A model generated the notes under the pieces. That model did no database searches, was not told the origin of the DNA, and worked only from the letters and a program-made list of their open reading frames with translations. From Poseidonibacter lekithochrous (lineage in GTDB: Bacteria > Campylobacterota > Campylobacteria > Campylobacterales > Arcobacteraceae): a DNA stretch of 64,000 bases. Position numbers and translations under genes: made by a program. Position 1 is the stretch's first letter. Every line of letters begins with the position of its first letter. This document shows, one piece after another, positions 28,629 through 38,079 of this stretch. The stretch covers positions 110,316 through 174,315 of the forward strand of contig NZ_JAHKQT010000042.1 in the NCBI RefSeq assembly GCF_018861145.1, given 5' to 3'.

Positions 28629-29894
28629 ATGAATAAAAAGATATGCATAATAGGCCTAGGATATGTAGGATTACCACTAGCTGCAGCTTTTGCAAAAAAG
28701 TATCAAGTTGTAGGTTTTGATATTAATGAACCAAGAGTAAAAGAGCTAAACGATAATTATGATCGAACACTAGAATTAACAAGTGATGAGTTAAAAGAAG
28801 TAAGAGATAGTATTACTTACTCTTGTAACCTAGATGATATAAAAGATGCAAATATCTATATAGTAACAGTACCAACTCCAATAGATTCTTCTAATAGACC
28901 AGATTTAACTCCTTTAGTAAAATCATCTCAAATGATTGGACGTGTACTAAAAAAAGATGATATTGTAATATATGAATCAACAGTTTATCCAGGTGTTACA
29001 GAAGAAGTATGTGTGCCTGAGCTTGAATCAACTTCAGGAATGACTTTTAATAAAGATTTCTTTTGTGGATATTCTCCTGAACGAATTAACCCAGGTGATA
29101 AAGAACATACAGTTACTAAGATACTTAAAATTACAGCAGGCTCAACTCCTAAGATTGCTGATAAAGTAGATGAACTATATAATTCAATTATAACAGCAGG
29201 AACACATAAAGCAAGCTCAATAAAAGTAGCAGAAGCAGCAAAGGTTATAGAAAATACTCAAAGAGATGTAAATATAGCACTTGTAAATGAATTAGCACTA
29301 ATCTTTGATACTATGAATATAGATACAAATGATGTAATAGAAGCAGCAGCAACAAAATGGAACTTTATAAAATTAAAACCAGGACTAGTAGGTGGACATT
29401 GTATTGGAGTAGATCCATATTACCTTACTTTTAAAGCAGAAGAACTAGGATATAAACCAAACCTAATTTTAGGTGCAAGACAGATTAATAATGGAATGGG
29501 TAAATATATAGCTGAAAAGACAATAAAACTTATGATTAAAAAAGGTAAAAGAATTAAAGATTCTAATATCTTAATAATGGGTTTAACTTTTAAAGAAAAC
29601 TGCCCAGATATACGAAATACGAAAGTAGTAGATATTATTTCAGAACTGCAAGAATATGGTGCTGTAATTGATGTATATGAACCATGGATAGATGAAAAAG
29701 ATAAAAGCTACTATAATTATAACTTTATAAATGACCCCTTAAAATCTGATAAAAAATATGAAGCTATAGTTGTAGCCGTTGGACATGATAAATTTAGAAC
29801 TATTTCACAAGAAGAATTTGAATTATTAATAAATGGTGAAAATGTATTAGTTGACGTTAAAAATGTAATACCAAAACCTACTTGGAAATTGTAA
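28629..29894 (+). CDS. Nucleotide-sugar dehydrogenase (TviB/WbpO-like)
   Basis: This 421-residue enzyme of the UDP-glucose/GDP-mannose dehydrogenase family has the N-terminal NAD fold IIGLGYVGLPLAAAF, VPTPID, STVYPGVTEE, the CGYSPERINPGDK segment and catalytic Cys258 in GGHCIGVDPYYL. This pattern is nearest to enzymes that oxidise UDP-N-acetylhexosamines (Vi antigen TviB, WbpO) to uronic acids. It would supply a UDP-HexNAcA sugar for the neighbouring glycosyltransferases. It has its own AAAGGTTTAAA ribosome-binding site and starts 9 nt after the ELM1-like gene. Confidence 0.9.
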   Translation: MNKKICIIGLGYVGLPLAAAFAKKYQVVGFDINEPRVKELNDNYDRTLELTSDELKEVRDSITYSCNLDDIKDANIYIVTVPTPIDSSNRPDLTPLVKSSQMIGRVLKKDDIVIYESTVYPGVTEEVCVPELESTSGMTFNKDFFCGYSPERINPGDKEHTVTKILKITAGSTPKIADKVDELYNSIITAGTHKASSIKVAEAAKVIENTQRDVNIALVNELALIFDTMNIDTNDVIEAAATKWNFIKLKPGLVGGHCIGVDPYYLTFKAEELGYKPNLILGARQINNGMGKYIAEKTIKLMIKKGKRIKDSNILIMGLTFKENCPDIRNTKVVDIISELQEYGAVIDVYEPWIDEKDKSYYNYNFINDPLKSDKKYEAIVVAVGHDKFRTISQEEFELLINGENVLVDVKNVIPKPTWKL

Positions 29895-29900
29895 GTTATT

Positions 29901-30995
29901 ATGAAAGTTGTGCAATTACTTCCTGAACTTAATGAAGGTGGAGTTGAACGTGGTGTTGTTGAGCTTAATCGTGAATACTCAAAACTAAACATAGACTCTA
30001 TTGTTATTAGTAATGGAGGTAAACTATCAAATCAAATTGATTTAGATGGTGGGAAACATATCACTTTTGATGTTTGCAGTAAGAATATATTTACTAGTAT
30101 TACAAGAGTTTTTAAATTAAGAAAAATATTAATAGAAATAAAACCAGATATTTTACATGTACGAAGTAGAGTACCTGCATGGCTAGTGTTTTTTGCCAAT
30201 AAAAGCTTAAATATTAGAGTTGTTAGCACTGTACATGGATTTAATTCTGTTAGCTTTTATAGTAAAATAATGACAAAATCAGATGCTGTAATTTGTGTTA
30301 GTAATAGTATAAAAGAATATATTCAAAAGAATTATAAGACAGATAATAAAATCATTACAGTAATTCCAAGAGGAATAGATTTAGAATTATTTAACTTATT
30401 AAATATAGATAAAGCTTTTATAAAAGATTTTAAAAATAAATATGATTTAGAAAACAAATTTATTATTTCTTCTGTTGGAAGAGTTACACAATTAAAAGAT
30501 TATGAAACTTTTATAAAAGCTATTTCTATTATAAAAAAAGAAGTATCAGGTGTTCAAGCGCTAATTGTAGGTGGAGTAAGATCTGACAAAGAAGACTATT
30601 TAAATTCATTAAGAAGGCTAATAGCAGAACTTGATTTAGAAAGAAATATCATCTTTACAGGAAGTCAAAGTAAAATAGCAGAGATATATGCTTTAAGTGA
30701 TGTAGTAGTTAGTTCTTCTAAAAAACCAGAAAGCTTTGGACGTGCAGTTGCTGAATCTCTTGCTTTAAATACTCCCGTAGTTGCTACAAATCATGGTGGT
30801 GTAAAAGATATAATACTAGAAAATGAAAATGGCTTCTTTTTTGGAATTGGAAATGAAAAAGAGTTAGCTGAAAAAATTTTAAAAGCAAGAAGCTTAAATT
30901 TTGATGGATATACTTATATTTCTAACAATTTTTCTTTGAGTAATATGTTAGAAAAAACTTTAAATGTATATAAAGGATTAGTTTCTTGGAATTAA
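29901..30995 (+). CDS. GT4-family glycosyltransferase
   Basis: This is a 364-residue GT-B glycosyltransferase. The N-terminal acceptor domain starts QLLPELNEGGVERGVVEL, the glycine-rich loop of this family, followed by STVHGF. The donor domain has SVGRVTQLKDYETFIKA, VGGVRSDKEDY, and the nucleotide-sugar motif PESFGRAVAESLALNTPVVA containing the E-x7-E-like pair. The sugar donor cannot be assigned. It lies 6 nt after the dehydrogenase gene and overlaps the deacetylase gene by 10 bp. Confidence 0.88.
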   Translation: MKVVQLLPELNEGGVERGVVELNREYSKLNIDSIVISNGGKLSNQIDLDGGKHITFDVCSKNIFTSITRVFKLRKILIEIKPDILHVRSRVPAWLVFFANKSLNIRVVSTVHGFNSVSFYSKIMTKSDAVICVSNSIKEYIQKNYKTDNKIITVIPRGIDLELFNLLNIDKAFIKDFKNKYDLENKFIISSVGRVTQLKDYETFIKAISIIKKEVSGVQALIVGGVRSDKEDYLNSLRRLIAELDLERNIIFTGSQSKIAEIYALSDVVVSSSKKPESFGRAVAESLALNTPVVATNHGGVKDIILENENGFFFGIGNEKELAEKILKARSLNFDGYTYISNNFSLSNMLEKTLNVYKGLVSWN

Positions 30996-31804
30996 TAATT
31001 ATATTACTATTAATTATTTTTATATATTATTCAATTAGATATGCATGGTGGACAAAAACTGTTGACTTGTCATCTCCTCGAATTCTTATGTATCATATGA
31101 TATCTGAGCATAAAAAAGGTGCAAAATTTAATGGTTTAAGAGTTTCTCCTCTAGAATTTGAAAAACAGATTAAGTTTTTATATGATAATAATTGGACTTT
31201 TCTTACAATGAGTGAGTTGATTTTAAATAAAGATAATTTGACAGATAAATCAATTGCAATTACATTCGATGATGGGTATGAAGATAATTATATTAATGCT
31301 TTGCCAATATTAAAAAAATATAATGCAAAGGCCACAATATATTTAGTTGTAGATAGGCATGATAGAGAATGGTCATCAAAAAGAAAAAAGAAAAATAGTA
31401 ATGGTGAATTAAAAAGAGAAAAAAAATTATCTGATAATCAAGTGTTAGAGTTAATTGACTCAGGCATAATAGAAATTGGATCTCATACAATGACTCATGA
31501 TAATTTGTCAACATTATCTAAAAAAGAAAAAGAAAAAGAGATAATTAATTCGAAATTAAATATCGAAAAAAATTTTAATATTAAGTGTAACTCTTTTTGT
31601 TATCCTTTTGGAATTTATGATGATGAAGATATTAATATTGTAAAAAAAACAAATTATTTAAATGCCACAACAACTAAAAAAGGAATTGATGATATCAAAA
31701 ATACAAATTTGTTTGAGTTAAAACGAATTACTATAAGTGGAAAAGATAACTTATTAGCCTTTAAGATAAAATTGAAAAGAGGATTAAGGGGAATATCTAA
31801 ATGA
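30986..31804 (+). CDS. Polysaccharide deacetylase family protein
   Basis: This is a 272-residue protein with an N-terminal membrane helix (about residues 1-20) and a NodB-homology domain. Motif 1 is ITFDDGYEDN with the catalytic and metal-binding aspartates; motif 2 is IEIGSHTMTHDNL with the two metal histidines; CYPFG forms a later substrate-site strand. It probably removes N-acetyl groups from a membrane-linked glycan. It starts with TTG at 30986, inside the end of the previous gene, with AAAGGA about 10 nt upstream. The stop overlaps the next transferase start (ATGA). Confidence 0.85.
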   Translation: MELIIILLLIIFIYYSIRYAWWTKTVDLSSPRILMYHMISEHKKGAKFNGLRVSPLEFEKQIKFLYDNNWTFLTMSELILNKDNLTDKSIAITFDDGYEDNYINALPILKKYNAKATIYLVVDRHDREWSSKRKKKNSNGELKREKKLSDNQVLELIDSGIIEIGSHTMTHDNLSTLSKKEKEKEIINSKLNIEKNFNIKCNSFCYPFGIYDDEDINIVKKTNYLNATTTKKGIDDIKNTNLFELKRITISGKDNLLAFKIKLKRGLRGISK

Positions 31805-32811
31805 GAATATGTCAAATTCTTGCAGGAAATGAAGACGGAGGATTAGAGAAGCATACTATTGAGTTATCAAAACAATTAAAAGATAATAATGTAGATATTA
31901 CTGTTATTGCTCATAATGACTTTAAGTCATTTTTTCAAGGAGTAAGATTTATATCACTTGATTTGTCAAAAGGAAGAAAAAATATTTTTATTTTATATAA
32001 ACTATTAAAAATTTTACAAAAAGAAAAATTTGATATTATCCATACTCAAGCAAACAAAGCAACATCAATGATTGTAAGATTAAAGCCATTTTTAAATACT
32101 AAAATTATCTCGACTCTTCATAGTTATAAAAGAGACTTATCATCATTTGAAAAAAGTGATTTTGTAATTACTGTTTCTAATAAAATTTCACAAAAACTGA
32201 AAAATAAGAATAAAAAAACAATTTATAATGGTATTGATTTTAAAGAGATAAAAGATAATGATATTTTCGCTAAATATAATATACCTCAAGATAAGTTTTT
32301 AATCTGTTCTGTTGGTAGACTTTGTGATGTAAAAAGATTTGATATATTAATAAAATCATTAAAAGACTTAGATGTCTTTTGTATTCTTGCAGGAGATGGA
32401 GAATATAAAGAAAAATTGATTGAATTAGCTAAAAACGAAGGTGTTTCAGAAAAAATATTGTTTGTTGGTAATGTCGATAATATAGATATTAAAAAAATCA
32501 TGAAGATTTCCAAGTTATTTATAATTACATCTGATAGAGAAGGTTTTCCTTATGTTTTCGTTGAAAGCCTGTTATCCGAAACACCTGTATTATCAACAGA
32601 TGTATCTGATATAAAAGATATAATTGGAAATGAGTTTATTATACCTTTTAATGACTATAAAGCATTAAGTAATAAGGTTCTAAAATTAAAGAATAATTAT
32701 GAATTAGTTTTAGAAAAATATAATGAAATCTTCATATATGCAAAAAAGAAGTTTACTTTAAATAATATGGTTGAAGAAACTTTAACTTTATACAAAGAAG
32801 TTTTAAAATGA
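31801..32811 (+). CDS. GT4-family glycosyltransferase
   Basis: This is a 336-residue GT-B transferase with N-terminal ILAGNEDGGLEKHTIELS, STLHSYKRD, donor-domain CSVGRLCDVKRFDILIKS, AGDGEYKEKL, and DREGFPYVFVESLLSETPVL carrying the conserved acidic pair. It is similar in layout to the transferase at 29901 but clearly not a recent duplicate. It overlaps its neighbours by 4 bp on both sides, so translation of this part of the locus looks coupled. Donor and acceptor are unknown. Confidence 0.87.
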   Translation: MRICQILAGNEDGGLEKHTIELSKQLKDNNVDITVIAHNDFKSFFQGVRFISLDLSKGRKNIFILYKLLKILQKEKFDIIHTQANKATSMIVRLKPFLNTKIISTLHSYKRDLSSFEKSDFVITVSNKISQKLKNKNKKTIYNGIDFKEIKDNDIFAKYNIPQDKFLICSVGRLCDVKRFDILIKSLKDLDVFCILAGDGEYKEKLIELAKNEGVSEKILFVGNVDNIDIKKIMKISKLFIITSDREGFPYVFVESLLSETPVLSTDVSDIKDIIGNEFIIPFNDYKALSNKVLKLKNNYELVLEKYNEIFIYAKKKFTLNNMVEETLTLYKEVLK

Positions 32812-33818
32812 ATATTCTAGTGCTAAAAGACAATAAACCAGGCCATTATAATCAAACAGAAGGTTTGATTTTATACTTAACTGAGATTTATACAAATTTA
32901 GAAATTGAATATATAAATGTAGAAATTAATTCTAAGTTTTCTAGAAAAATATTAAGGTTTTTATTAAATAACTTTTCAGGATTTTTTGAAAATAAAATAA
33001 ATTTAAAGTTTATAAAGTTTTTTTATAAGAACTTTAGACTACCTAATAGTAAACCAGACTTAATACTTTCAACTGGAGGAAATGTTTCAAATATTAATGC
33101 ATGGTTTGCTAAAGCTTATTCCAGTAAAAATATTTTAAATGGATCTTTACGAGGATTAAAAGAAGAGCTTTTCACTTATGTTACAACAGTAATTGATTTA
33201 GGATATAGAAACCAAATCATTTTAGATGTTGCACCAAATACGATTACTAAAGAAAAGTTATTAGAAAAATCAGAAAATTTTTTAAAAATAAATAATCTAG
33301 AGATTAATCAAAAATATTATACTTTATTAATAGGTGGAGATGGAGCAGGATATAAATACAATAATAAGTTTTACGATAATTTAATAGAATTTATTAAAAG
33401 AATATCAGATGAAGAAAGTATTAAATGGCTTATTACAACTTCAAGGAGAACCCCTTTACATATAGAAAATGAATTAGAAGAGAAATTAAAGGAATACTAT
33501 TCTTATTTTGTATCATATAATAAAAAAGAAGAAAAAGTCCTTTTAGCATTTTTGGGTTTATCTGATACTATTTTTGTAACCGAAGAAAGTTCTTCTATGA
33601 TTAGTGAAGCAATTAGTTCTGAAAAAAATGTTTATACTATAGGTACAAATGAAGCAAAACCTGACAAAGGATATTTGAAAATATTAAATAAATTTGAAAC
33701 AAAGAATCTTATTACAAGGATATGCAGTTTTGATTATTCTTTAAGTGATAATTATAATTCTTCATTAAAAGAGATTAATTTTAATTTGAAAAGTGCTCTT
33801 TCAAAGATTTTTAGATGA
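32808..33818 (+). CDS. ELM1-family putative glycosyltransferase (second copy)
   Basis: This is a 336-residue second member of the ELM1 family. N-terminal LVLKDNKPGHYNQTEG, then ILSTGGNVSN, LIGGDGAGYKY, TTSRRTPLH, and TEESSSMISEAIS match the family pattern seen in the 27750 gene, but the two proteins are diverged. In bacteria these proteins are predicted GT-B glycosyltransferases. It overlaps both neighbours by 4 bp. Two family members in one lipooligosaccharide-type locus suggest two successive sugar additions of a similar kind. Confidence 0.75.
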   Translation: MNILVLKDNKPGHYNQTEGLILYLTEIYTNLEIEYINVEINSKFSRKILRFLLNNFSGFFENKINLKFIKFFYKNFRLPNSKPDLILSTGGNVSNINAWFAKAYSSKNILNGSLRGLKEELFTYVTTVIDLGYRNQIILDVAPNTITKEKLLEKSENFLKINNLEINQKYYTLLIGGDGAGYKYNNKFYDNLIEFIKRISDEESIKWLITTSRRTPLHIENELEEKLKEYYSYFVSYNKKEEKVLLAFLGLSDTIFVTEESSSMISEAISSEKNVYTIGTNEAKPDKGYLKILNKFETKNLITRICSFDYSLSDNYNSSLKEINFNLKSALSKIFR

Positions 33819-34804
33819 ATGATATTTCATTATCACTAGTTAGAACTCCTTTTCAACTTTTTAATTGTATCGAGGCTTGTAAACAATTTAATAATAAAGG
33901 TAGAAATATCTTAATTTGTATTTATAAAAATGATGTAGACAAAAAACTTTACGATAGTATAATTGATGATAGTTTTTGGGAAAAAGTATATTTTTATAAA
34001 CTCACTTTTATAAATAAAATACTTTATTCTATAAATTTAAATAAAATATTAATAAGATATAAAAATATAAAATATTGTTTTTTCGGTCTTATTACATCAT
34101 ATATTATCCATTCAATAAATAAAATAAATGCTACTGAAAACATATTAATTGATGATGGAAACGAGACATTATTAATTGCCAATAATTTAAAAAAGGATGA
34201 ATATATACATAAATTTAAAAGAAATTATGTTTTTACTCTTCTTCTAAAAAGATGTCTTTCTTTAAACTTTTTAAAAAAACTTGAAATTTTTTCCTTTTAT
34301 GACTTAACTTCTTTTTCTTTAAATAATAAAATAATAAAAAATGAATATATTCATTTTAGAAAATCAATTAACTTACTACCTATGGAAAAAAATATTTTCT
34401 TTATTGGATCCAACTTAATAAACACGTATATTTCAAGAGAATATTTTGAAAAAATTATCAAAAATGTTCTTAACTATTATAGTAATTATAAGATTACATA
34501 TATTCCTCATAGATATGAGGATTTAGAATATTTAAATGCTTTATCAATAAAACTCAATTTTAATATTAAAAAATTTTCTACAATACTAGAATTAGGTATT
34601 TTAGAATACGGTAAAAGACCCTTGGGATTAATTTCAATTAGGTCAAGTGCTTTAGAAACTATTGGATATTTGTACAATATTGATTTTTTAAATATTATTC
34701 AAATAGATACAAATATGTTGTTAAAAGAAGATCAAGTCTTAGAGTATGAAAATTTATATATTAATTATAAACAAAAGAATATTGAATTAATTAAAATTGT
34801 TTAA
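33815..34804 (+). CDS. Putative glycosyltransferase, possibly GT52/sialyltransferase-like
   Basis: This is a 329-residue protein of very AT-rich coding sequence. The N terminus LSLVRTPFQLFNCIEA resembles the TP-x-QL opening of GT52 and polysialyltransferase families, and IDDGNET and YIPHRYED could be the D-D/E-G and HP-type motifs that form their active site; IRSSALETIGY fits the CMP-sugar-binding end. The match is by motif only and is modest. It is the last plus-strand gene before the convergent O-antigen ligase and overlaps that gene by 18 bp. A terminal-sugar transferase role fits that position. Confidence 0.5.
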   Translation: MNDISLSLVRTPFQLFNCIEACKQFNNKGRNILICIYKNDVDKKLYDSIIDDSFWEKVYFYKLTFINKILYSINLNKILIRYKNIKYCFFGLITSYIIHSINKINATENILIDDGNETLLIANNLKKDEYIHKFKRNYVFTLLLKRCLSLNFLKKLEIFSFYDLTSFSLNNKIIKNEYIHFRKSINLLPMEKNIFFIGSNLINTYISREYFEKIIKNVLNYYSNYKITYIPHRYEDLEYLNALSIKLNFNIKKFSTILELGILEYGKRPLGLISIRSSALETIGYLYNIDFLNIIQIDTNMLLKEDQVLEYENLYINYKQKNIELIKIV

Positions 34805-36025
34805 TTTATTTTGATATTCGATTTTATAATTAGCTAAAAATAGACCGATTATAAAAGAAAAAAAGAGCATAGCATCTTTTAAATAAAAAAGAATATCTAC
34901 AAAACTTCCTAATAAATAAATAGATAGTGTAATATTTTTTAGTAAATATATCTCAGTATTTTTAATTTTAATTCTAAAAATCTCATATATTATGAAAATA
35001 AATAGAATTAATCCAACTATTCCATATTGTATTAGTATTTCTAAATAAATATTATGAAAACTATGTAAAGTTTTTATGTAATTAAAATCATTTTTTGATT
35101 GTTTATCAATATAGTCATTTTTTGTTTTATAACTGTTAGCTATTCCTACTCCAAATATTGGATTTTCAAAAATTGTTTTTTTTGAAATAACCCATAATCC
35201 AATTCTTGCTCCAATTGCAGTATTATAATTGTTTTCATTTGATACTTTTATTATATCATTTTGAATTAAATTAATTCTATTTTTAAAATTTGGACTTATA
35301 GAATATGCTAAAAAAATTATAAAAATAATAGAAGATATTGTTATAAAAATATATTTAATTTTTTCTCTAAATAAATATATACTTAATAATAATATTGTAA
35401 TAAAGAATGAAATATATCCTGTTCTTCCACTATTTACTAATAAGTTTATTGTTATAGTTATAAAGAAAATCATATATATTGATTTGTTAATTATTGATTT
35501 TTCGTTTAAAATTTTTATAAATAAGAAAATTGAAACAACAGCAAGAAAAACACTATAAGTTGTATGATGTATAAAAACTGTTGGATTTTCTTTTCCACCA
35601 AGACCTATTTGCCATAATGAAAAATAATTACCATAAGATAATATTTCACTTATAAGCATTCCTAAAAGGAAAAAACTTATACTGTATTTTAGATACTCTT
35701 TTTTTAGATATTTAAATATTACAAAAATTGTTAAATAATACCAATATTTTCTTATATAGCTTATTGCTTCTTGAAACGTGGCATCACTCCAGAAATAGGA
35801 TAATAAAGAATATCCCAAAAAAATCCAGAAAAATAAAAAAATATTACTTTTAGGTAGTTGAAAATCATATTTAGTTCTATCAGTAATCCATAGTAATATC
35901 ATCAATATTGCAACTACTCTTTTTATTTCACTTGGAAAACTAAGTGTAAAAGCAAAAAGTAATATTAAATAATTTAGATAATCAATTCTAGGAGTATTTC
36001 TTAATTTTTGTAGTATATCAGGCAT
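34787..36025 (-). CDS. O-antigen ligase / polymerase family membrane protein (WaaL-like)
   Basis: This is a 412-residue protein with about 10-12 membrane helices and a large periplasmic loop (about residues 230-330). The loop contains AIGARIGLWVISKKTI and NPIFGVGIANS, the R-x3-W and nearby pattern typical of the Wzy_C domain, and LHSFHNIYLEILIQYG with the conserved histidine. It most likely joins O-chain or other sugars to the lipid A core. I take the ATG at 36025 as start; the frame extends to a TTG at 36070, but the first hydrophobic segment and better start codon favour 36025. It is the only minus-strand gene in the glycan locus. Confidence 0.82.
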   Translation of the reverse strand: MPDILQKLRNTPRIDYLNYLILLFAFTLSFPSEIKRVVAILMILLWITDRTKYDFQLPKSNIFLFFWIFLGYSLLSYFWSDATFQEAISYIRKYWYYLTIFVIFKYLKKEYLKYSISFFLLGMLISEILSYGNYFSLWQIGLGGKENPTVFIHHTTYSVFLAVVSIFLFIKILNEKSIINKSIYMIFFITITINLLVNSGRTGYISFFITILLLSIYLFREKIKYIFITISSIIFIIFLAYSISPNFKNRINLIQNDIIKVSNENNYNTAIGARIGLWVISKKTIFENPIFGVGIANSYKTKNDYIDKQSKNDFNYIKTLHSFHNIYLEILIQYGIVGLILFIFIIYEIFRIKIKNTEIYLLKNITLSIYLLGSFVDILFYLKDAMLFFSFIIGLFLANYKIEYQNKLNNFN

Positions 36026-36154
36026 TTCTAATAATCTTTCAATTTTAATGTAATGCTGATAATAACACAATGATTATTTATATAAACTAAACTTATTTGA
36101 AATAAAACAAATTGTTCTTTTTCTTAATCACTTTCATTTTAATCAATCTTTACA

Positions 36155-36183
36155 TTTTATAATAATTTGATATTATTATAAAA
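36155..36183. repeat. AT-only inverted repeat upstream of the 36201 gene
   Basis: TTTTATAATAAT (36155-36166) and ATTATTATAAAA (36172-36183) form a 12-bp dyad around TTGAT. It overlaps a possible promoter, TTTACA at 36149-36154 and TATTAT at 36171-36176 with 16 bp between. It may be an operator for the 36201 gene, or an accident of AT-rich sequence. Confidence 0.35.
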
Positions 36184-36200
36184 AAATAAAGATATAAATA

Positions 36201-36947
36201 ATGACACTAAACAAACTAAAATCCTCAATACATACAATATTAATTTATCCCTTAATATTTATGTTTTCTTATTTATTAAAAGGTAAAAAAGAAAAATTTA
36301 AAAGTTTTTTTCAAAACTCTTTTAAAAATTCTCAAAATGAAAATATTCTGACTTTAGATATTGAAAAATTTGATTTTATTAATAAAATCAAATATTTCTT
36401 TGATAAAAACTCTTTATTATATGATAAAACTAAGATTGACTATACTCTTAATTTAGATATAAATCCAGAAATAAAAGAGTTTCGTGTTTTTGATTTTGCA
36501 AAAAAAATTGATATGTTCTATTCTCTTTCTATGTTAAGTTCAAGAGTTTCAAATGATAATTTATTAATTACTTTTAATATAGTAAATAAAAAATTTAATG
36601 ATGAAAATGCTAATAACTTCTTAAAGTATTTATTAATTACTTATTTTTCAAGAAAAATTGATTGTATCTTTATATCAAAAGATTCAATTAAAGATAAAAA
36701 TATTTTAAAAGTATTTGATACTCTAAATACTCATATTGAAGATTCAAAATTTATAAATTTTTCAAATTCAAAAGATTTAAATGTTATTACTTGTAAAAAA
36801 AACAATAAAAAATTTGATATTATTTGGTTAAGTACAAATAGAGAAATAGAATTAACGGATTTTAAAAAAGTTTATGATAAATTTGGGAATTTATTAGAAA
36901 AAAACATTAAAATTAGCAAAAGCCCTATATACGCATTTCACCAATAA
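36201..36947 (+). CDS. Hypothetical protein in the glycan locus
   Basis: I do not recognise this 248-residue protein. A hydrophobic N-terminal segment (about residues 12-26, ILIYPLIFMFSYLL) suggests membrane anchoring. The rest is soluble, rich in Lys, Asn, Asp and Phe, with alternating strands and helices. The C-terminal part FDIIWLSTNREIEL followed by SKSPIYAF resembles the end of a beta-rich domain. It begins a short plus-strand unit with the transferase at 36957, 9 nt on, so a role in glycan assembly is plausible by association only. Confidence 0.6.
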   Translation: MTLNKLKSSIHTILIYPLIFMFSYLLKGKKEKFKSFFQNSFKNSQNENILTLDIEKFDFINKIKYFFDKNSLLYDKTKIDYTLNLDINPEIKEFRVFDFAKKIDMFYSLSMLSSRVSNDNLLITFNIVNKKFNDENANNFLKYLLITYFSRKIDCIFISKDSIKDKNILKVFDTLNTHIEDSKFINFSNSKDLNVITCKKNNKKFDIIWLSTNREIELTDFKKVYDKFGNLLEKNIKISKSPIYAFHQ

Positions 36948-36956
36948 AGAGAATAA

Positions 36957-37826
36957 ATGAATAAAATTTCAATAGCATATAAAACAAAAACGAATCTAAT
37001 CAAAGAAATAGAAAAAGATGAAAGAATAAAAGTTTTAGAAAAAAAATCATTCTTTCAAAAACTATCTTTTTTAAAAAAAGAATATGCAGACATTTATTTC
37101 CATTCTGGAACTTTAGATGATATTTCGCTTACTAATATTAAAAATGCTAAAAAAGTTATTGTTAATTGTAAAAAATTAAAAGATGATATTCTTAAAAAAG
37201 TGGATGTTTTAGAAGAAAATATTAAAGTAATATACCCAAGTGTAAATTTAAATTATCAAAAAGCAAAAAAAGTAAAAGAATCATTATGCAAGAAATTTGA
37301 TATTGATTCAACACCTAAAATCATATATTTTACTGCAAAAAATTTAAAAACTTCTGGTGTAAAAGATTTCTTTGATATCATAGTTTCTTTAAATTCAATG
37401 AATAAACAGATAATAATTTCATCAGACAAAAATCAAATTACAAGTTTGAAGTTTTTAATATCAAAATATAACTTTGGAGGAGAAGTTTTACTTTTAGAAG
37501 ATTATGAAAATGAAAATGAACTATTTTTAGCAGCAGATATATTTATTCTACCTACATATAATAAGAGTTTTGCAACAAATATTTTAAGAGCTATGTATTT
37601 TAAATGTGCAGTGTTAACTACATCTATAAACCATGCCAGTGAGCTTATCGATGTTTTTGCAACAATGCAAAAGCCAGATGATCCATCTACCTCTTTTAAA
37701 GTTGATGCTTTGTTAAGTAGAGAAGATGATTTAAAGACAATTCAAAAAGCTAATAGAAAAATCGCAAAGAAATATGAGTTGTCAAAAAATATAAATAAAT
37801 TAAATACAGTTCTTGACAATATTTAA
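36957..37826 (+). CDS. Glycosyltransferase, GT4-like (short)
   Basis: This 289-residue protein is shorter than usual GT4 enzymes because the N-terminal acceptor domain is reduced. The donor domain is recognisable: IKVIYPSVNLNYQ, PKIIYFTAKNLKTSGVKDF, LLLEDYENENELFLAADIFI, and LPTYNKSFATNILRAMYF where the usual acidic residues are partly replaced. It sits 9 nt after the unidentified 36201 gene. Loss of part of the acidic motif leaves open whether it is catalytically active or a helper subunit. Confidence 0.7.
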   Translation: MNKISIAYKTKTNLIKEIEKDERIKVLEKKSFFQKLSFLKKEYADIYFHSGTLDDISLTNIKNAKKVIVNCKKLKDDILKKVDVLEENIKVIYPSVNLNYQKAKKVKESLCKKFDIDSTPKIIYFTAKNLKTSGVKDFFDIIVSLNSMNKQIIISSDKNQITSLKFLISKYNFGGEVLLLEDYENENELFLAADIFILPTYNKSFATNILRAMYFKCAVLTTSINHASELIDVFATMQKPDDPSTSFKVDALLSREDDLKTIQKANRKIAKKYELSKNINKLNTVLDNI

Positions 37827-37887
37827 ATTAGAATTAAGATAAATAAGGTAGAATACGCAAATATTTTTCACTATAGAAGGAACAAAA

Positions 37888-38076
37888 ATGTCAAGAAGAT
37901 GTGCAATATCAGGAAAAGGACCTATGTCTGGAAACAACGTAAGTCATGCAAAGAATAGAACTAAAAAAAGATTTTTACCAAACTTAAGAACTGTAAGAGT
38001 TACTTTAGAAGATGGTACTACTCAGAAAATTAGAATTTCTGCAAAAGAGTTAAGAACTCTTAAAAAACACTCATAG
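37888..38076 (+). CDS. rpmB: 50S ribosomal protein L28
   Basis: This 62-residue basic protein has the L28 opening [20 protein letters not shown], then [12 protein letters not shown] and the C-terminal [12 protein letters not shown]. An AGAAGGAAC ribosome-binding site precedes the start. TAGAAT at 37849-37854, or TTGACA at 37813-37818 with TAAGAT 16 bp on, could provide the promoter, the latter starting inside the preceding gene. The stop codon is in frame with the following K+ channel gene. Confidence 0.97.
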   Translation: MSRRCAISGKGPMSGNNVSHAKNRTKKRFLPNLRTVRVTLEDGTTQKIRISAKELRTLKKHS

Positions 38077-38079
38077 AAG

